This document shows, piece after piece, positions 45,710 through 57,419 of a DNA stretch of 64,000 bases; within the stretch, counting starts at the first letter, position 1, and every line of letters begins with the position of its first letter. The notes beneath the pieces are model-generated. The model was given only the letters and a program-made list of their open reading frames with translations, had not been told where the DNA came from and ran no database searches. The position numbers were made by a program, and so were the translations under genes. The stretch is from Rheum nobile (taxonomy: Eukaryota; Streptophyta; Magnoliopsida; Caryophyllales; Polygonaceae): NCBI GenBank assembly GCA_027886185.1, contig WOAB01000093.1:2170001-2234000 (forward strand), given 5' to 3'.

Positions 45710-46156
45710 TCTCGATCTGGGGATTTAGTAAGGGCTTTAGAAATGGCTTCACAAAGGGCTTCAGAAATGGCTTCACAAAGGGCTTCAGAAAGGGCTTCGC
45801 CTTCTCGACTTTGGGGATTTAGGATTTGGTGTCACGAATACGATTCGGGGATGAAAGGAAAAAGCGATATTAATTAGGTTCTTGAGAGCCGAAAAGATTT
45901 TGGGGAAGAAACGGATGGAAATGATGAACTGCTACCGGTTGAACAGGTACTTGATTACGCTACTGATACAACCGTTTAAAATTAACTGCTTCTTTAAACC
46001 TTTCCAAAACACTTATATGTTTTTTGAAAAAGTTTTATTCATAATTCATTTTACCTTTTTAGTTTTGAAAACTTTTTCAGCTTTTTGGTACTTTTGCAAT
46101 ACTTTTTAAAAGTTGGTATTTTTGCAAAGAGCTATGCAAAAGTTGATATTTTGGCC
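45710..46156. other. Right arm and right terminal repeat of the MULE
   Basis: 45735-45800 has three copies of a 24-bp unit (agaaatggcttcacaaagggcttc) just upstream of the protease gene start, so it lies in its leader or promoter. From about 46060 the sequence becomes the right TIR (tggtacttttgcaatac then ttggtatttttgcaaagagc), ending at 46156. 44890-45250 in the same arm carries gtcagg words, the inverse of the cctgac words in the left arm. Confidence 0.65.
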
Positions 46157-46206
46157 TGTTACTTTCACATTATATGTTGTGTCCTTTTTCACTACAATAA
46201 AAAAAT

Positions 46207-46728
46207 TGTTGGAACTAGACTTTTTGTTTTAATTTTAAGGATTTTTCTAATCTATGTCCTAAAGGCATAGGTTAAGGATTTTTTATTAGTGGTTGTGTGT
46301 TATTATTTTAGTGATTTTAATTTTTAAAAAGGTTTTAAGCATTTCCTTTTGGGAAATAGTTTCTTAAAACAAGATGTCTTAACATTTGCCCTTAGGGCAT
46401 AGATTAGAAAAATCTATTTTTAATGATGATAAATATCATTTGGTTTTATGGTTTGTTTGTTCCTTTGTGTTTTAGGTTGAAGATCATGTGTAGAAATAAT
46501 GGAAACCAAAGTAAATAAATAGAGAAGGAAAGGGACAGTAAGTCAATAAAGGAGACAAACGATGGTGCGAAGGAATGAAGAAACTGAGTTGTGCGCTATT
46601 TATGTTGTGAAGCGAAGGAACAACGTTGAGAACAGAGTAGAAAATGAAGAGAAGAAGTTGAGACTTTGAGTCAAGATTAATCAAATACGGAAACAAGATC
46701 TTCGTGAAGACTTGGGCTTCAAGGCTTG
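46207..46728 (+). repeat. Left part of a copia-like LTR relic (boundaries uncertain)
   Basis: It starts near tgttggaactagac and includes taatgatgataaatatcat, both reminiscent of copia LTR starts. It is interrupted at 46728 by the Athila-like element and resumes at 52391, shown by the exact GCTTG duplication. Just outside, cactacaataaaaaaattg resembles a CACTA terminus, so a DNA-transposon fragment is an alternative for the first 100 bp. Confidence 0.4.
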
Positions 46729-48249
46729 TGATCAGTGCTATTTTGTAGTGCATATCTAGGAGTTGTTACTAGGTTTAAGGCGCCATTTGGTTGAATTTAG
46801 AGAACAATTGGAGATTATGGAGTTAAAGCGGAGAAGTGTGGTTTTGGTGGTCTGGAGGAGATAATTGGAGACATCCAGAGGAAAAGGAGTTGACCACCTG
46901 AGGAGATGGCTAATTTCCAAAGAAAATGACGCGGAAGAGAAGAGGGCCGCGATCGGAAATTAATTAGGCCAATTCGAGAGCAAACCGCGACCGCAGCCAA
47001 GAGGCCGCGACCGTGGCCATCACGAGAGGCAAAGCAGCTTAAATTAATACAAGCACGCGTGCTGATGCTGATGATGGGCCAAAGTGGAGGAAATAGGGCC
47101 CAATAGAAGAAAAGCCCAAAAAGAATCGGCTGCGTGAATTGAAGCGGGAGTTCGGGCGCGTGAAATTGAAGTTGGAAGGAGAATTGGAAGATGATGCGGG
47201 CCATGACGTCAGCGAGAGAGAAGTTCCTGCTGGAGTGGGCCGCTACATTGGTGTGGGACCGAGAAGCTGATTTCACGAGTTGGACCGAGCTGCTGAACCA
47301 GACGAAGAAGCAGCTGCTGAACGGGATTAATTTGTCCCCGATTTTCATTGTTTATTTTTGGTTATTATTTTATTGTTATTTTCTTTTATTATTTTTAACA
47401 CTTTAGAATTAGGTTAAAAACACTTTTAGTTAACCTAGTTGGAGGATCTTCAGACTCGTTTTCTTTCTGCCTCTAGGGTTTTAACCCATGGAGAACTAAA
47501 CACGTTTGTTTTGCTAGACGATTGAAGCATTGCAATGGATTGGTTGTGAGATTTCTATTCCTTGTTCTATATCTTATTAAGTTGGTTTAATTCTCTTGAG
47601 CATATTGTCTATTGGTTTGTGTTGATTTATCTAGAGTAGCTAACTAGGTTTATCGATATTTATCATAGTGCTAGGATTTGCATATAGCGGAATGCGAGTG
47701 CATATCTAGTAGCAAACACAATTGTTACATATAGTGGAATACGAGTGTGCAATTGTGAGAGAGAGTTATTTGCATGTTAAGTAGTAAGGTTTTCTTCTAT
47801 TTGCATGTATCCTATATCCTTGTTTAAATGCTATTGCTTTATTGATAGTAAGGTTTTCTTCTATTGATATTGTGTTAAGTACTATCAACAACTGTTTGAA
47901 TTGGTAGTTAATTACGATCAGGATGGGAACGACTATAAGATTGTGAAAAGAACTCGGAACACTAGTTATCAGTGATTAACCAGTTTTATCTGCAGTGTGG
48001 ATATTTGTCTAGTGGAATACCTCCACACATCATACTTATTCTTTCTCTAAAGCTTGCATCCTTGTTACTCTGCGATCATACTAAAAAACCCATGTTACTT
48101 GTCGGTTACACGTCTTTTGCATGCTAATCAACACTTAGAAAGATCACTTCCTCCCTGTGGGATTCGACCCTTGCTTGCCTCTACTACTTGTTTAGGTTTG
48201 TTAGGTTTTATTTTGACCGGGTTTAAGACGACTAAAAACACATTCGTCA
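46729..48249 (+). repeat. 5' LTR of the Athila-like element
   Basis: 1521 bp, TGATCAG to CGTCA, followed by the primer-binding site. It has a GC-rich block with gaccgcagcc and ccgcgaccgtggcc words (46970-47020). Confidence 0.88.
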
Positions 48250-48389
48250 AATTGGCGTCGTTGCCGGGGAGGCAAGATTTGACCCTTCTTTGTGTTTGTT
48301 TGTGTGCGTGTTACTTTGGTGTGGACCTATCTTACGGTCCACACCCTTGCTACTGATTTTTGTTTTCCTTTTTGATTTTGATATAGATA

Positions 48390-49500
48390 TGGATTTTTGG
48401 GGAGAGACGCACGATGACCCATACCCCTGCTCATTTTCTCCAGAGAGGGGATACTACCCCAACTCGGGTGCAGAAAGACCAGTCAGACCCTACAGAATCT
48501 GTCGTGAAACGCTGCACACCACTGACGATTGTCCAGGACTGCCCGCATTCGCTGCAGCAGTAAAAGCACATTGAGGTGTAAACCCGTAGGGACCGAGACA
48601 TGAGCCGTATCCGAACACCTATAACTCAAGGTGGAGGGAGCACTATAACCCAGTTCCGTATGGAAATCAACCACAATACGGACAACCATATGCGCATGGA
48701 TTCCAAGGACAACACGCAAACTTGCCTGCACCCAATGCTGATGTACTCATCACTCTGGTTCAAAGCATGGCAACCATGGCCCAGCACGTGTCCTCACTAC
48801 AAACAACCATGGCTCAGAGTGTCCAACAGCAGCAAGAGGCAATTTCCAACCTCCAAAGCCAGTTTAACCAACTGAGTCAAGCGTTGATTGAGCCGAAGTC
48901 CGCACAACCATGAGTCCCTGTAGTAGAAAATACGCAAGAGACTGTCTATGCTATGAAGCTGAGGTGCGGGGCTGAGATTGAGACCAGAAAGGTCATGGAG
49001 AGTATGGAGGTATCCCACGAAGAGAAGGTGATCGAGGGCAAAAGCGGCGCTGATGAAGCTGAAATTGAAGATGGGCGACCCCTACCGCCCCGCGGCGACA
49101 CCGACCGCGACCCGACACAGACTCTCAGTTCTCCTGAATTACCACCGCCGCCCCGCGGCCAAGTACACCGCCCCGCGATGAAAGCCCAAATCTGGATATT
49201 GAGAACCCTGCCCCATTCCCAGAGGTGCTTTCGGAAGAGGAGTACTTTTTGAGCCTGGGGGATTTAAGCGACAATAAGGAGGAGAGTCGTGACCACGGAA
49301 ATACTCCAGCGACGCCCATTCCCCTCAAAAACAAACATGCAGCCCCTGAGATATTGGGTAGGCCATTTTTGAAGATGGCAAGTGCGTTCATGGGTATGCA
49401 CAACGGTCCACCCATAAAGAAGTGCAGAGATTGGGGGTCACGCTCAACACAGAGCATACAAAGAGACATCCCCCTAATCCAGGCCCCAGGAGTTTAGTTG
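48390..49500 (+). pseudogene. Athila-like gag and protease relic
   Basis: Fragments in changing frames: a Cys/His motif region (ICRETLHTTDDCPGLPAFAA), then PYGNQPQYGQPYAHGFQGQ and a Gln-rich coiled coil (VQSMATMAQHVSSLQTTMAQ), the usual C-terminus of Athila gag. LRCGAEIE resembles the LRSG block. EILGRPFLKMASAFMGMH matches the end of the Athila protease. Stops and frameshifts separate them. The protease catalytic motif is not found. Confidence 0.65.
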
Positions 49501-50883
49501 TTGTGAGCAACCCGAGTTGAGGAAGTGAGTGGGATGTCAAGCCATGACAATAACTAAGGCGCTGTCCGGGAGGCAACCCGAGGTATGTAATTCTTTTCCC
49601 TTGTTTTTCTTTCTTTGTTTTTTGCATTTGATTTCGGTGTGTTTTGTTTTTGTTTTTGTTTCCGACTAACCTGCAGGGAAGAAACCCATACCTATTGAAG
49701 AAGGTGTTTCCCACACCAATGTAAGTCTCTTCCTTCCCTGCACTAAGTCACTCCCCGAAAAAACCTTAAACGGGGAGCAAAAAAAAAAAAAAAGTGGTAC
49801 CGAAGGCCAGCTGTCCAGAGTTCCCCATGGAGATGGTGTGCATCATGTTGTCAAGGAGGATATATTGCCCTACACTTGATTTGACAACGATGATGGCCCT
49901 ACAATTTACAGCTGAGGAGGAGGAACACTAGAGCCCCCATCAAGATCATACCTGGGCTCCACCATGTGTTCCTAGAAGGTCGTGCAACCCCGACGTATTT
50001 GCTATACCACTACTCACCGAAGTGGTTCCCTTTTGGTTGCACGGTAGGAGAAGACGATGGAGTTGATGAAGACACCCGCCCAACACCAGAGACCTGGGCA
50101 TTTATTGAGAAGACCGCCAGTGACACCTACAGTGTCCAAGCAGCTTGGCGACGTTTGTGAGTTATTTTTTGCTTTTCCCTGTGCTTTATTCTTTTGTCTT
50201 TCATTACATTGAGGACAATGTAATGTTTAAGCATGGGAGAGAGTTCTATACTTCTACGTTGTTGAGGAGAAAAAAAATTGAAAAAAACCTAAAAAAATTG
50301 TAAAAGGCTAAAATTAAAATCCTGGGATAGGTCGAAAACCCGAAAGGGCGGCCTAGGTAATAAGCAGGTGGCTTGGACCAGCATTAGGCTGGGGTAATAA
50401 TTGGTCAAGAGTGATGTGAGTTTATTATGAGCCCATCTATTGAAAAATGAAATGAGTGGCTTGGTGAAAACCCGAAAGGGCGCCTTGGCAAAATGAGTGA
50501 AAAGAAGAAGAGTGATTTTTAGGAATCCTCATTTTGGCGTGGTGACATAAGAAGAGGAGTTATAAGGAGGATTCGGGTAGGTCACTCTGGGAGGTATAAG
50601 AAGATAGATGGGAGATAGGATTAGATTATTTTCACTCTATGGTGTTTGGGATAAGCTTGGGGGAAGTACTCTGCTTTCCTTATAGCTTTGGTGTGTGGTG
50701 TTGATTTGGGTATGTGGTAGTCTATTGTGCTGTGCTTATTTGTATCGTTGTCTGGAGTTTATTGTTGGGTATGACTCTTGGAGATTGATTTTTCTATGCT
50801 TCCTGAAGCCTTGGGGTTGAATTTGGAGGATTAGGTTGACTTTAGCTTACTCGAGGATGAGCAAGGTTTAAGCATGGAGGATT
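49501..50883 (+). other. Athila-like 3' non-coding region
   Basis: This contains aaggcgctgtccgggaggcaacccgag (49556-49583, written here in part: gggaggcaacccgag), a 16-base A run near 49779, cattgaggacaatgtaatg (50208), and two gaaaacccgaaagggcg blocks (50335, 50467). A 64-codon frame at 49966-50160 (YLLYHYSPKWFPFGCTV) is the only protein-like piece and is unidentified. The region ends at the right LTR. Confidence 0.6.
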
Positions 50884-52385
50884 TGATCAGTGTTATTTTG
50901 TAGTGCATATCTAGGAGTTGTTACCAGGTTTAAGACGCCATTTGGTTGAATTTAGAGAACAATTGGAGATTATGGAGTTAAAGCGGAGAAGTGTGATTTT
51001 GGTGATCTGGAGGAGCTAATTGGAGACATCCAGAGGAAAAGGAGTTGACCACCTGAGGAGATGGCTAATTTCCGAAGAAAATGACGCGGAAGAGAAGAGG
51101 GCCGCGGTCGGAAATTAATTAGGCCAATTCGAGAGCAAACCGCGACCGCGGCCATCACGCGAGGCAAAGCAGCTTAAATTAATACAAGCCCACGTGCTGA
51201 TGCTGATGATGGGCCAAAGTGGAGGAAATAGGGCCCAATAGAAGAAAAGCCCAAAAAGAATCGGCCGCGTGAATTGAAGCGGGAGTTCGGGCGCGTGAAA
51301 TTGAAGCTGGAAGGAGAATTGGAAGATGATGTGGGCCATGACATCAGCGAGAGAGAAGTTCCTGCTGGAGTGGGCCGCTACATTGGTGTGGGGCCGAGAA
51401 GCTGATTTCACGAGTTGGACCGAGCTGCTGAACCTGACGAAGAAGCAGCTGCTGAACGGGATTAATTTGTCCCCGATTTTCATTGTTTATTTTTGGTTAT
51501 TATTTTATTGTTATTTTCTTTTATTATTTTTAACACTTTAGAATTAGGTTAAAAACACTTTTAGTTAACCTAGTTGGAGGATCTTCACACTCGTTTTCTT
51601 TCTGCCTCTAGGGTTTTAACCCATGGAGAACTAAACACGTTTGTTTTGCTAGACGATTGAAGCATTGCAATGGATTGGTTGTGAGATTTCTATTCCTTGT
51701 TCTATATCTTATTAAGTTGGTTTAATTCTCTTGAGCATATTGTCTATTGGTTTGTGTTGATTTATCTAGAGTAGCTAACTAGGTTTATCGATATTTATCA
51801 TAGTGCTAGGATTTGCATATAGCGGAATGCGAGTGCATATCTAGTAGCAAACACAATTGTTACATATAGTGGAATACGAGTGTGCAATTGTGAGAGAGAG
51901 TTATTTGCATGTTAAGTAGTAAGGTTTTCTTCTATTTGCATGTATCATATATCCTTGTTTGAATGCTATTGCTTTATTGATAGTAAGGTTTTCTTCTATT
52001 GATATTGTGTTAAGTACTATCAACAACTGTCTGAATTGGTAGTTAATTACGATCAGGATGGGAACGACTATAAGATTGTGAAAAGAACTTGGAACAATAG
52101 TTATCAGTGATTAACCAGTTTTATCTGCAGTGTGGATATTTGTCTAGTGGAATACTTCCACACATCATACTTATTCTTTCTCTAAAGCTTGCATCCTTGT
52201 TACTATGCGATCATACTAAAAAAACCCCTGTTACTTGTCGGTTACACGTCTTTTGCATGCTAATCAACACTTAGAAAGATCACTTCCTCCATGTGGGATT
52301 CGACCCTTGCTTGCCTCTACTACTTGTTTAGGTTTGTTAGGTTTTATTTTGACCGGGTTTAAGACGACTAAAAACCCGTCCGTCA
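50884..52385 (+). repeat. 3' LTR of the Athila-like element
   Basis: 1502 bp, near-identical to 46729-48249 apart from a short deletion and scattered substitutions, followed by the duplication GCTTG. Confidence 0.88.
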
Positions 52386-52390
52386 GCTTG

Positions 52391-52970
52391 AGTTTTAGAT
52401 AGTATTTGATTAAGTCTTATATATGAAAACTCTTATCTTTTGAGAATAGCTTTAGTAGAGTCATATTTATGATAATAGGTTAAGACGAAAACTATACCTT
52501 TGGTATGTATAGGCATGTGTTTGCCGAAATCAAAGATAGAAATTAAGATATTTCCTAGTGCTACATATACATTGAGTCTAAGGTTAATTCATGTACGCAA
52601 TTTTGGAGCTTGCGGAGCAATAGAGAGAAGAACAAACGTACGAGCTTTTAGTGTTTAAGTGAGTACTTGAGTTAGGGTTGAGTCTTTACTTGTGTTGTTA
52701 GGTTGCTTACACTTGCTAGGAGTTAAGGTTGATATAGGAACCGTGTGTGACTAAATTGTCGATTCCTTGCTTGCAAGATTGTTTATAATACCGATTAATA
52801 ATACAAGTAGACGTTTGAAATCATACTAGGCTAACCACCTAGAAGTAGATGTTTTTCTTGATCAACTAGTTGGTTAATTGAGTTTTTCTCTCTAAGGAAC
52901 TACGAAAACTTTTACATCTTACTGTAATTATATTTCGCTGCCCCGAGAACAATTCCACCATTCCCTAAAC
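52391..52970 (+). repeat. Right part of the copia-like LTR relic
   Basis: This continues the relic begun at 46207 after the Athila-like insertion. It ends near gagaacaattccacca, resembling a copia terminus, but no duplication matching the left end is visible. 52790-52970 is similar to 11560-11745. Confidence 0.45.
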
Positions 52971-54625
52971 TAACATACACGATTTAGAAAAAATTACCTC
53001 CCAAATGTAAAACAACATATCAAAATAAAATATATTAATCTCTTGATAATTCAGATTTATCTTGAATATCGAATCATTTTCCACTTATTAAGAACAACAT
53101 CCCAAAACAAAGGAATCAATTCAACTACTCGATCTCAAACTACAATCAATCATATTTTAAGAAGTCATTGTGATCCATATTAAAGCCTCATATGTTGACA
53201 CACTTTTTCATATTTGTCCGTTACTGGATTTGCATTCTCTCGATTACACCAGAGTTTTTCTATACAATCAAAATTATACCTAAGGAAACATTTCATATTT
53301 CGAGAAATAAAACCTACAATACAACAACCTTTCCTAAGGAAATGTAATAGTTGAATTCCCTCATATTTTTCAATGATCTTAGATCTCGTATATATGGTGC
53401 TTACTGTGCAAAATGTGAAGCATTTCTCGCTGTTGGATCAGCCTCCATCTACGGTTCATATTGGATTCGTGTCTTCTAACCTTATAACTAATACGGGGAT
53501 ATTTTTGTCATTTTGGCTTGTAGGTCTTTCTCCCTTAAATCTCGCCAAACATACTATGATTTTTTCCACGGCTGCCCTCCAATGAATTTGCTCTTCATCG
53601 GTGTTGATTCGTCCATGGTGGAATGGAAGATTCGTAGTCAAAATTGCATAATTCCATAGGTTGTGTTTATTAGTTCATCTATGCCTCAAAATGTACTCGT
53701 TTTTGTTGATTTCCTCGCTCAAAAACTCCATGGATGTGGGTGTTGTTTCCTTTCAAACACTTTGAATTTGAATCGGAATTTGTTGTTTCCTTTCAAACAC
53801 TTTGAATTTGAATCGGATTTTGGTTTGTGATTAATATTTGGTTGCTTACATGTTGCAATGTCATGTTTTTGTACTAGCCTCTCAAAATTTGTTAATGTTT
53901 TGCATCAAAACTTTAGTTTTTTATGCGATGCGTTGTAACATGAGTTTCTCCAAATTATTCTTCATATTTGTACATGGTTACCATAGACTTTTACATGTTG
54001 AATGTTTGAATCAAGAATTTCTTACAGTTGGATAATCTAAGTGAATGCTTGATACCTCAATTGGTTTTCAAATATGCACAGATTATGAACCTTATGCGAT
54101 TAATTATGAATATTTTGGTATTATTTATGAATTTGACATGCTTTTGGGATGAAGTTATGATTGGTTGAATTGTTGTTTTGGTTGTGCTAATTCTTTCCAT
54201 TGATCAATCTAAATCTAAAATCTTTGTGTTGATCTAATGGATCAATTTGATGTTATTTATTTTGCTTTTTCTTACCTTTTTTTTGCTTGTTTGTTTTAAG
54301 AGAATCCCATAAGGTGTTCGATGTAATGTCAGAGATAGATGGTGTGAGTTGGGCATGGATGGATGCCCTCTATGATTGATAATCAGTTTGTTTTCATATT
54401 TCTTTAGACATTTGACGTGAAGAACTTGAAAGTCATGATAAAGGCACAAAATATAATGAACCACAATGGGTTTAATATGAATATTGACATTATTATATAT
54501 GAACGTTATGTGACTATATATCAACCTTTAGTTTATTTATATGGTGCACGAAGTATGGAAAAGAAGATAAAGTTTTCAAAAGAATAAATATGAACATTAG
54601 ATGATTATATATGAACATTGACATG
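52971..54625. other. AT-rich sequence, no clear gene
   Basis: 53740-53820 holds a tandem duplication (gttgtttcctttcaaacac then tttgaatttgaatcgg, twice). 54440-54620 has several atatgaacatt words that continue on the far side of the inserted LTR (59340-59460), so the flanks are one interrupted repeat. No reading frame is convincing. Confidence 0.5.
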
Positions 54626-55790
54626 TGATAACAACAATTTGTCGTGCTAATTACTGCTATGCAAAATATCCAAACAAACCTTAAACCGTAGTCCTAGGTA
54701 AGTAAAGGTCGAGTCCACAGGGAGACAGAATCTATCTTTATGTGTAATTTCTATGTCAATCTTCAAATAACCAAAGGGGGGTTTTGTGTGTTTAGAAGTT
54801 CTAAGCATGCAAAGACAAACAAACTAAAGATGATGAATTCAGTAATAGGGAAAATAGCTCAGTCAAACAACATCCACTATTCGTATGACAAGTTGATCTT
54901 AGAAAATCATTCAATATCTCATGCAATGGAAATTCCAATTCCTTTTCAGATATAACTAATAGCACAACCAGATACTATTAGCACTAACTAATTAAACAAC
55001 CCTGAAACTATCAAGATTCAGTTTAACAGTAACGTTATGGATAGGAATATAGTTGGATACAATTCTAGCATAAAACAACCAGCTTTTATCCTAGAATGTA
55101 AATCAGTTCTCTTCTGCATAAGACTAGCACAACCAGATACTAGTACGATGCAGTTGCTACTCTGAAATAGATATGCTCAATCATTAACAATCTAGATCTA
55201 GCAATCAATCAATAGAAATAAACCCTAGTTGCGCAGGCTAGAGATTATCAATCACTAGTGGAAAAAACCCTTATAGAGGCGGGCCTTTTTACACTTATTG
55301 AGGCGAACACCGTTCGCTTCAACTGAGGAGGCTGCAATAAGTAGGAACACTTTTTGAGGCGGGCATTTTACGCCTCTAAAAGGACCTTATTGAGGCGGGC
55401 CTCCGAAGCCCGCCTCAATAAGTCCCTCACTTCGGCGCCAAAATGAGGGACTTGTTGAGGCGGGCTTCGGAGGCCCGCCTCAACAAGTCGCATTTTCCCA
55501 CCTTCTAGCCCGGATCTGGGTAAGTCCGGGCTAAAAAGCATTGTGTTTGAACAAAAAAAAAACTGGACATTTTAGCCCAGATCTCTTCCACATCCGGGCT
55601 AAAAAGTCCAATTTTTTGCAAAAAAATTCTGCAAAAAAATCCAATCACAGCGGTATACTTTCTGCAAATAAATTCTTGATCCAAAATTATCAAGCTGAAG
55701 AATGTTGGAATGAGCTATATAACAACAAGAAACTTACCAGCACTTTACAAGAGATATATAACAACTGTACAAGGTATGATGAAAACTAAC

Positions 55791-55871
55791 CAAAAGATTC
55801 TGAGGTTTCACATCTCTATGGCAAACACCAGGAACTGTATGCATGTACGCTAATCCCCGAAATATCTGTCG
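55791..55871 (-). pseudogene. Captured exon of a GSK3/SHAGGY-like kinase
   Basis: The minus strand reads IFRGLAYMHTVPGVCHRDVK then PQNLL, the catalytic-loop segment (HRDVKPQN) with the GSK3-specific preceding VPGVCHRD. It is bounded upstream by an intron-like cgacag acceptor and downstream by gttagt, so one complete exon with flanking intron sequence was probably captured from genomic DNA. The source is a plant SHAGGY-like kinase; which member cannot be told. It cannot encode an active kinase. Confidence 0.75.
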
Positions 55872-56204
55872 AAATAAACTACACTTGCTTTAATAGAGCT
55901 ATATACAACAGATAATTACAGAAGAAAACAAAAAAGCTACAAACAGGGAGAAAGAAGGAAACGTAACATGCTTAGTACCTGATACGTATAAAGTTTAACA
56001 TAGATAAGTGGCATTCTTTGGTTGATGTTGTTGTAATGCTTAAGTACATTATACAAAGACTCTGGTACATTATACAAAGCCTATATAATCAGTAAAACGA
56101 TAAAAAAAGATTTGAAAGCTCAAATAGACAAAGCCTGAAGGCACCAATTGAATCAACAACAGAACAGAAAATAATAACTCAGAAACAGAAGCCAAGCCAA
56201 GCGC

Positions 56205-56320
56205 TATCGGGCATGTATAACGTAAGCCTTTTTTTTATCAATGGCAGTGACCACCAAGGAGGTGTTAAGATCAAGCTCATCTCTATTGAAGGAAGCATCA
56301 ATTTCTCTATATAACAAGAT
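56205..56320 (-). other. Unidentified exon-like fragment in CACTA element
   Basis: The minus-strand frame reads REIDASFNRDELDLNTSLVV then TAIDKKKAYVIHAR-stop, an unusually protein-like composition ending at a stop. I do not recognise it. It could be the C-terminus of a third captured gene or chance. Confidence 0.3.
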
Positions 56321-56981
56321 GACAAATGTAATTGTAGGGATTACGAAGATTGCATGAAAATACCTCAAATTTCCTTAGCCTACACCCAGGTTACATTCAA
56401 CATGCTATAGGTAACATTCATCCATGTGATTGCATATGCCTTTACTCATGGTATTGGAACGTATAAAGGAAGTAGCATCGGGACTTTCACAATTTTGTGT
56501 AAACAGGTAAAAAAAAGACGGAATCCCGTCTCTTGCAAATTTCAAACTCATCATATACAGTTCAACAAATCAATCCAAAAGAGCTAACCACCATCCAGCA
56601 ATAGTACATGTGAGCATAAATTTTTAGAATGTGACAACTCAAGGGGAAAAAAATCCTTTATCTATACAAACATAGCAGCTTACCTTGCAAAAATTGTATC
56701 ATATCCATTACAAGCCCGTTTCAGAAAAGTTCAGAAGGCAAAAAATCCAACCAGAACCTCATATTAAGCATATTTCACATAGAAGAAGACAGATAAGCAA
56801 TCAACAATAAGGACCAAATATAGAGAAGGTAGACTGAGCAAAAATAATATGGAGAAGGTAAACAATCAAAACCTATTATGGATATTGTCAACAATCTTAG
56901 AAGTGACATAACCACCTCTAGAGGCCCCACTCACAGTCTCACAACATTAGTGTGCTGACAATCAAGTAACTTGGAGCAAAA

Positions 56982-57152
56982 TTAAAACATCACTTGGTGA
57001 ATGCCCATATTGATTGACAAATCTAATATGCTCTCATCACTGAGCGCAGGCCTACCATAGTGGGCTACGAGAAGCTGAACTCTATGCTTCTCATCACTAA
57101 ACAAAGACAAAAGCTTGGCTACACAATCAAATCTGCACAGCACAATCACAAG
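56982..57152 (-). other. Second unidentified exon-like fragment in CACTA element
   Basis: After an acceptor-like tgtgctgtgcag the minus strand reads FDCVAKLLSLFSDEKHRVQL then LVAHYGRPALSDESILDLSI, ending at a stop at 56982. Splice-like context and composition suggest a captured exon. I cannot name the protein. Confidence 0.35.
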
Positions 57153-57419
57153 TTCAAGATAAAGAGACTCCACTAATACTAATGACACTACGTTGAGGCG
57201 TATAGTGAGGGACTTGTTGATTTCTTGACACTACGTTGAATTTAAAAGCTCTACATTTGCACAAGTGAAAAATGATGTTGCAAATAAAAAGGATTACACA
57301 AACAACTCATTAACTGTTATACAAGTAATGTACTCATATTTTCAATCCTCCATGAATACCAGTTCAAAGTATTCCTGCTGACAGAGAAAACTCAACACCA
57401 GATAAAACTTGATATAACA

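Larger units (their letters stand above)
12839..46156. mobile_element. Large nested Mutator-like element (MULE) with Ulp1 gene
   Basis: The left end starts GGCGTATTAGC. The right end, read on the minus strand, starts GGCCAAAATATC. Both soon reach a shared block (ttgcaaaaa, then tttaaaaagtatt, then caaaagtacca) within 100 bp. Outside, 12830-12838 is TTTTACTTT and 46157-46165 is TGTTACTTT, 8 of 9 matching, the length expected for Mutator target duplications. Inside are a mudrA-type transposase on the plus strand at the left and an Ulp1-like protease gene on the minus strand reaching the right end. Removing the solo LTR (1773 bp), the Tat element (16297 bp) and one duplicated copy (1659 bp) leaves about 13.6 kb. 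MULEs carrying Ulp1-like genes are known in plants (Kaonashi in Arabidopsis, CUMULE in melon). Confidence 0.75.
46729..52385 (+). mobile_element. Athila-like non-autonomous LTR element (5657 bp)
   Basis: LTRs 46729-48249 (1521 bp) and 50884-52385 (1502 bp) start TGATCAGTG and end CGTCA, with a perfect 5-bp duplication GCTTG (46724-46728, 52386-52390). The LTR length difference is mostly one short deletion in a GC-rich block near 46990. The primer-binding site follows the left LTR (ttggcgtcgttgccgggga), one base off the tRNA-Asp type used by Athila and Tat. The 2.6-kb interior holds gag and protease relics and the conserved 3' words of Athila elements (gggaggcaaccc; cattgaggacaatgt). It has no RT or integrase. 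Confidence 0.88.

Noticed and set aside
46190..46300. A second CACTA element starting at cactacaataaaaaa
   Set aside because: No matching opposite end or 3-bp duplication was found, so it is mentioned only as an alternative for the copia-like relic.
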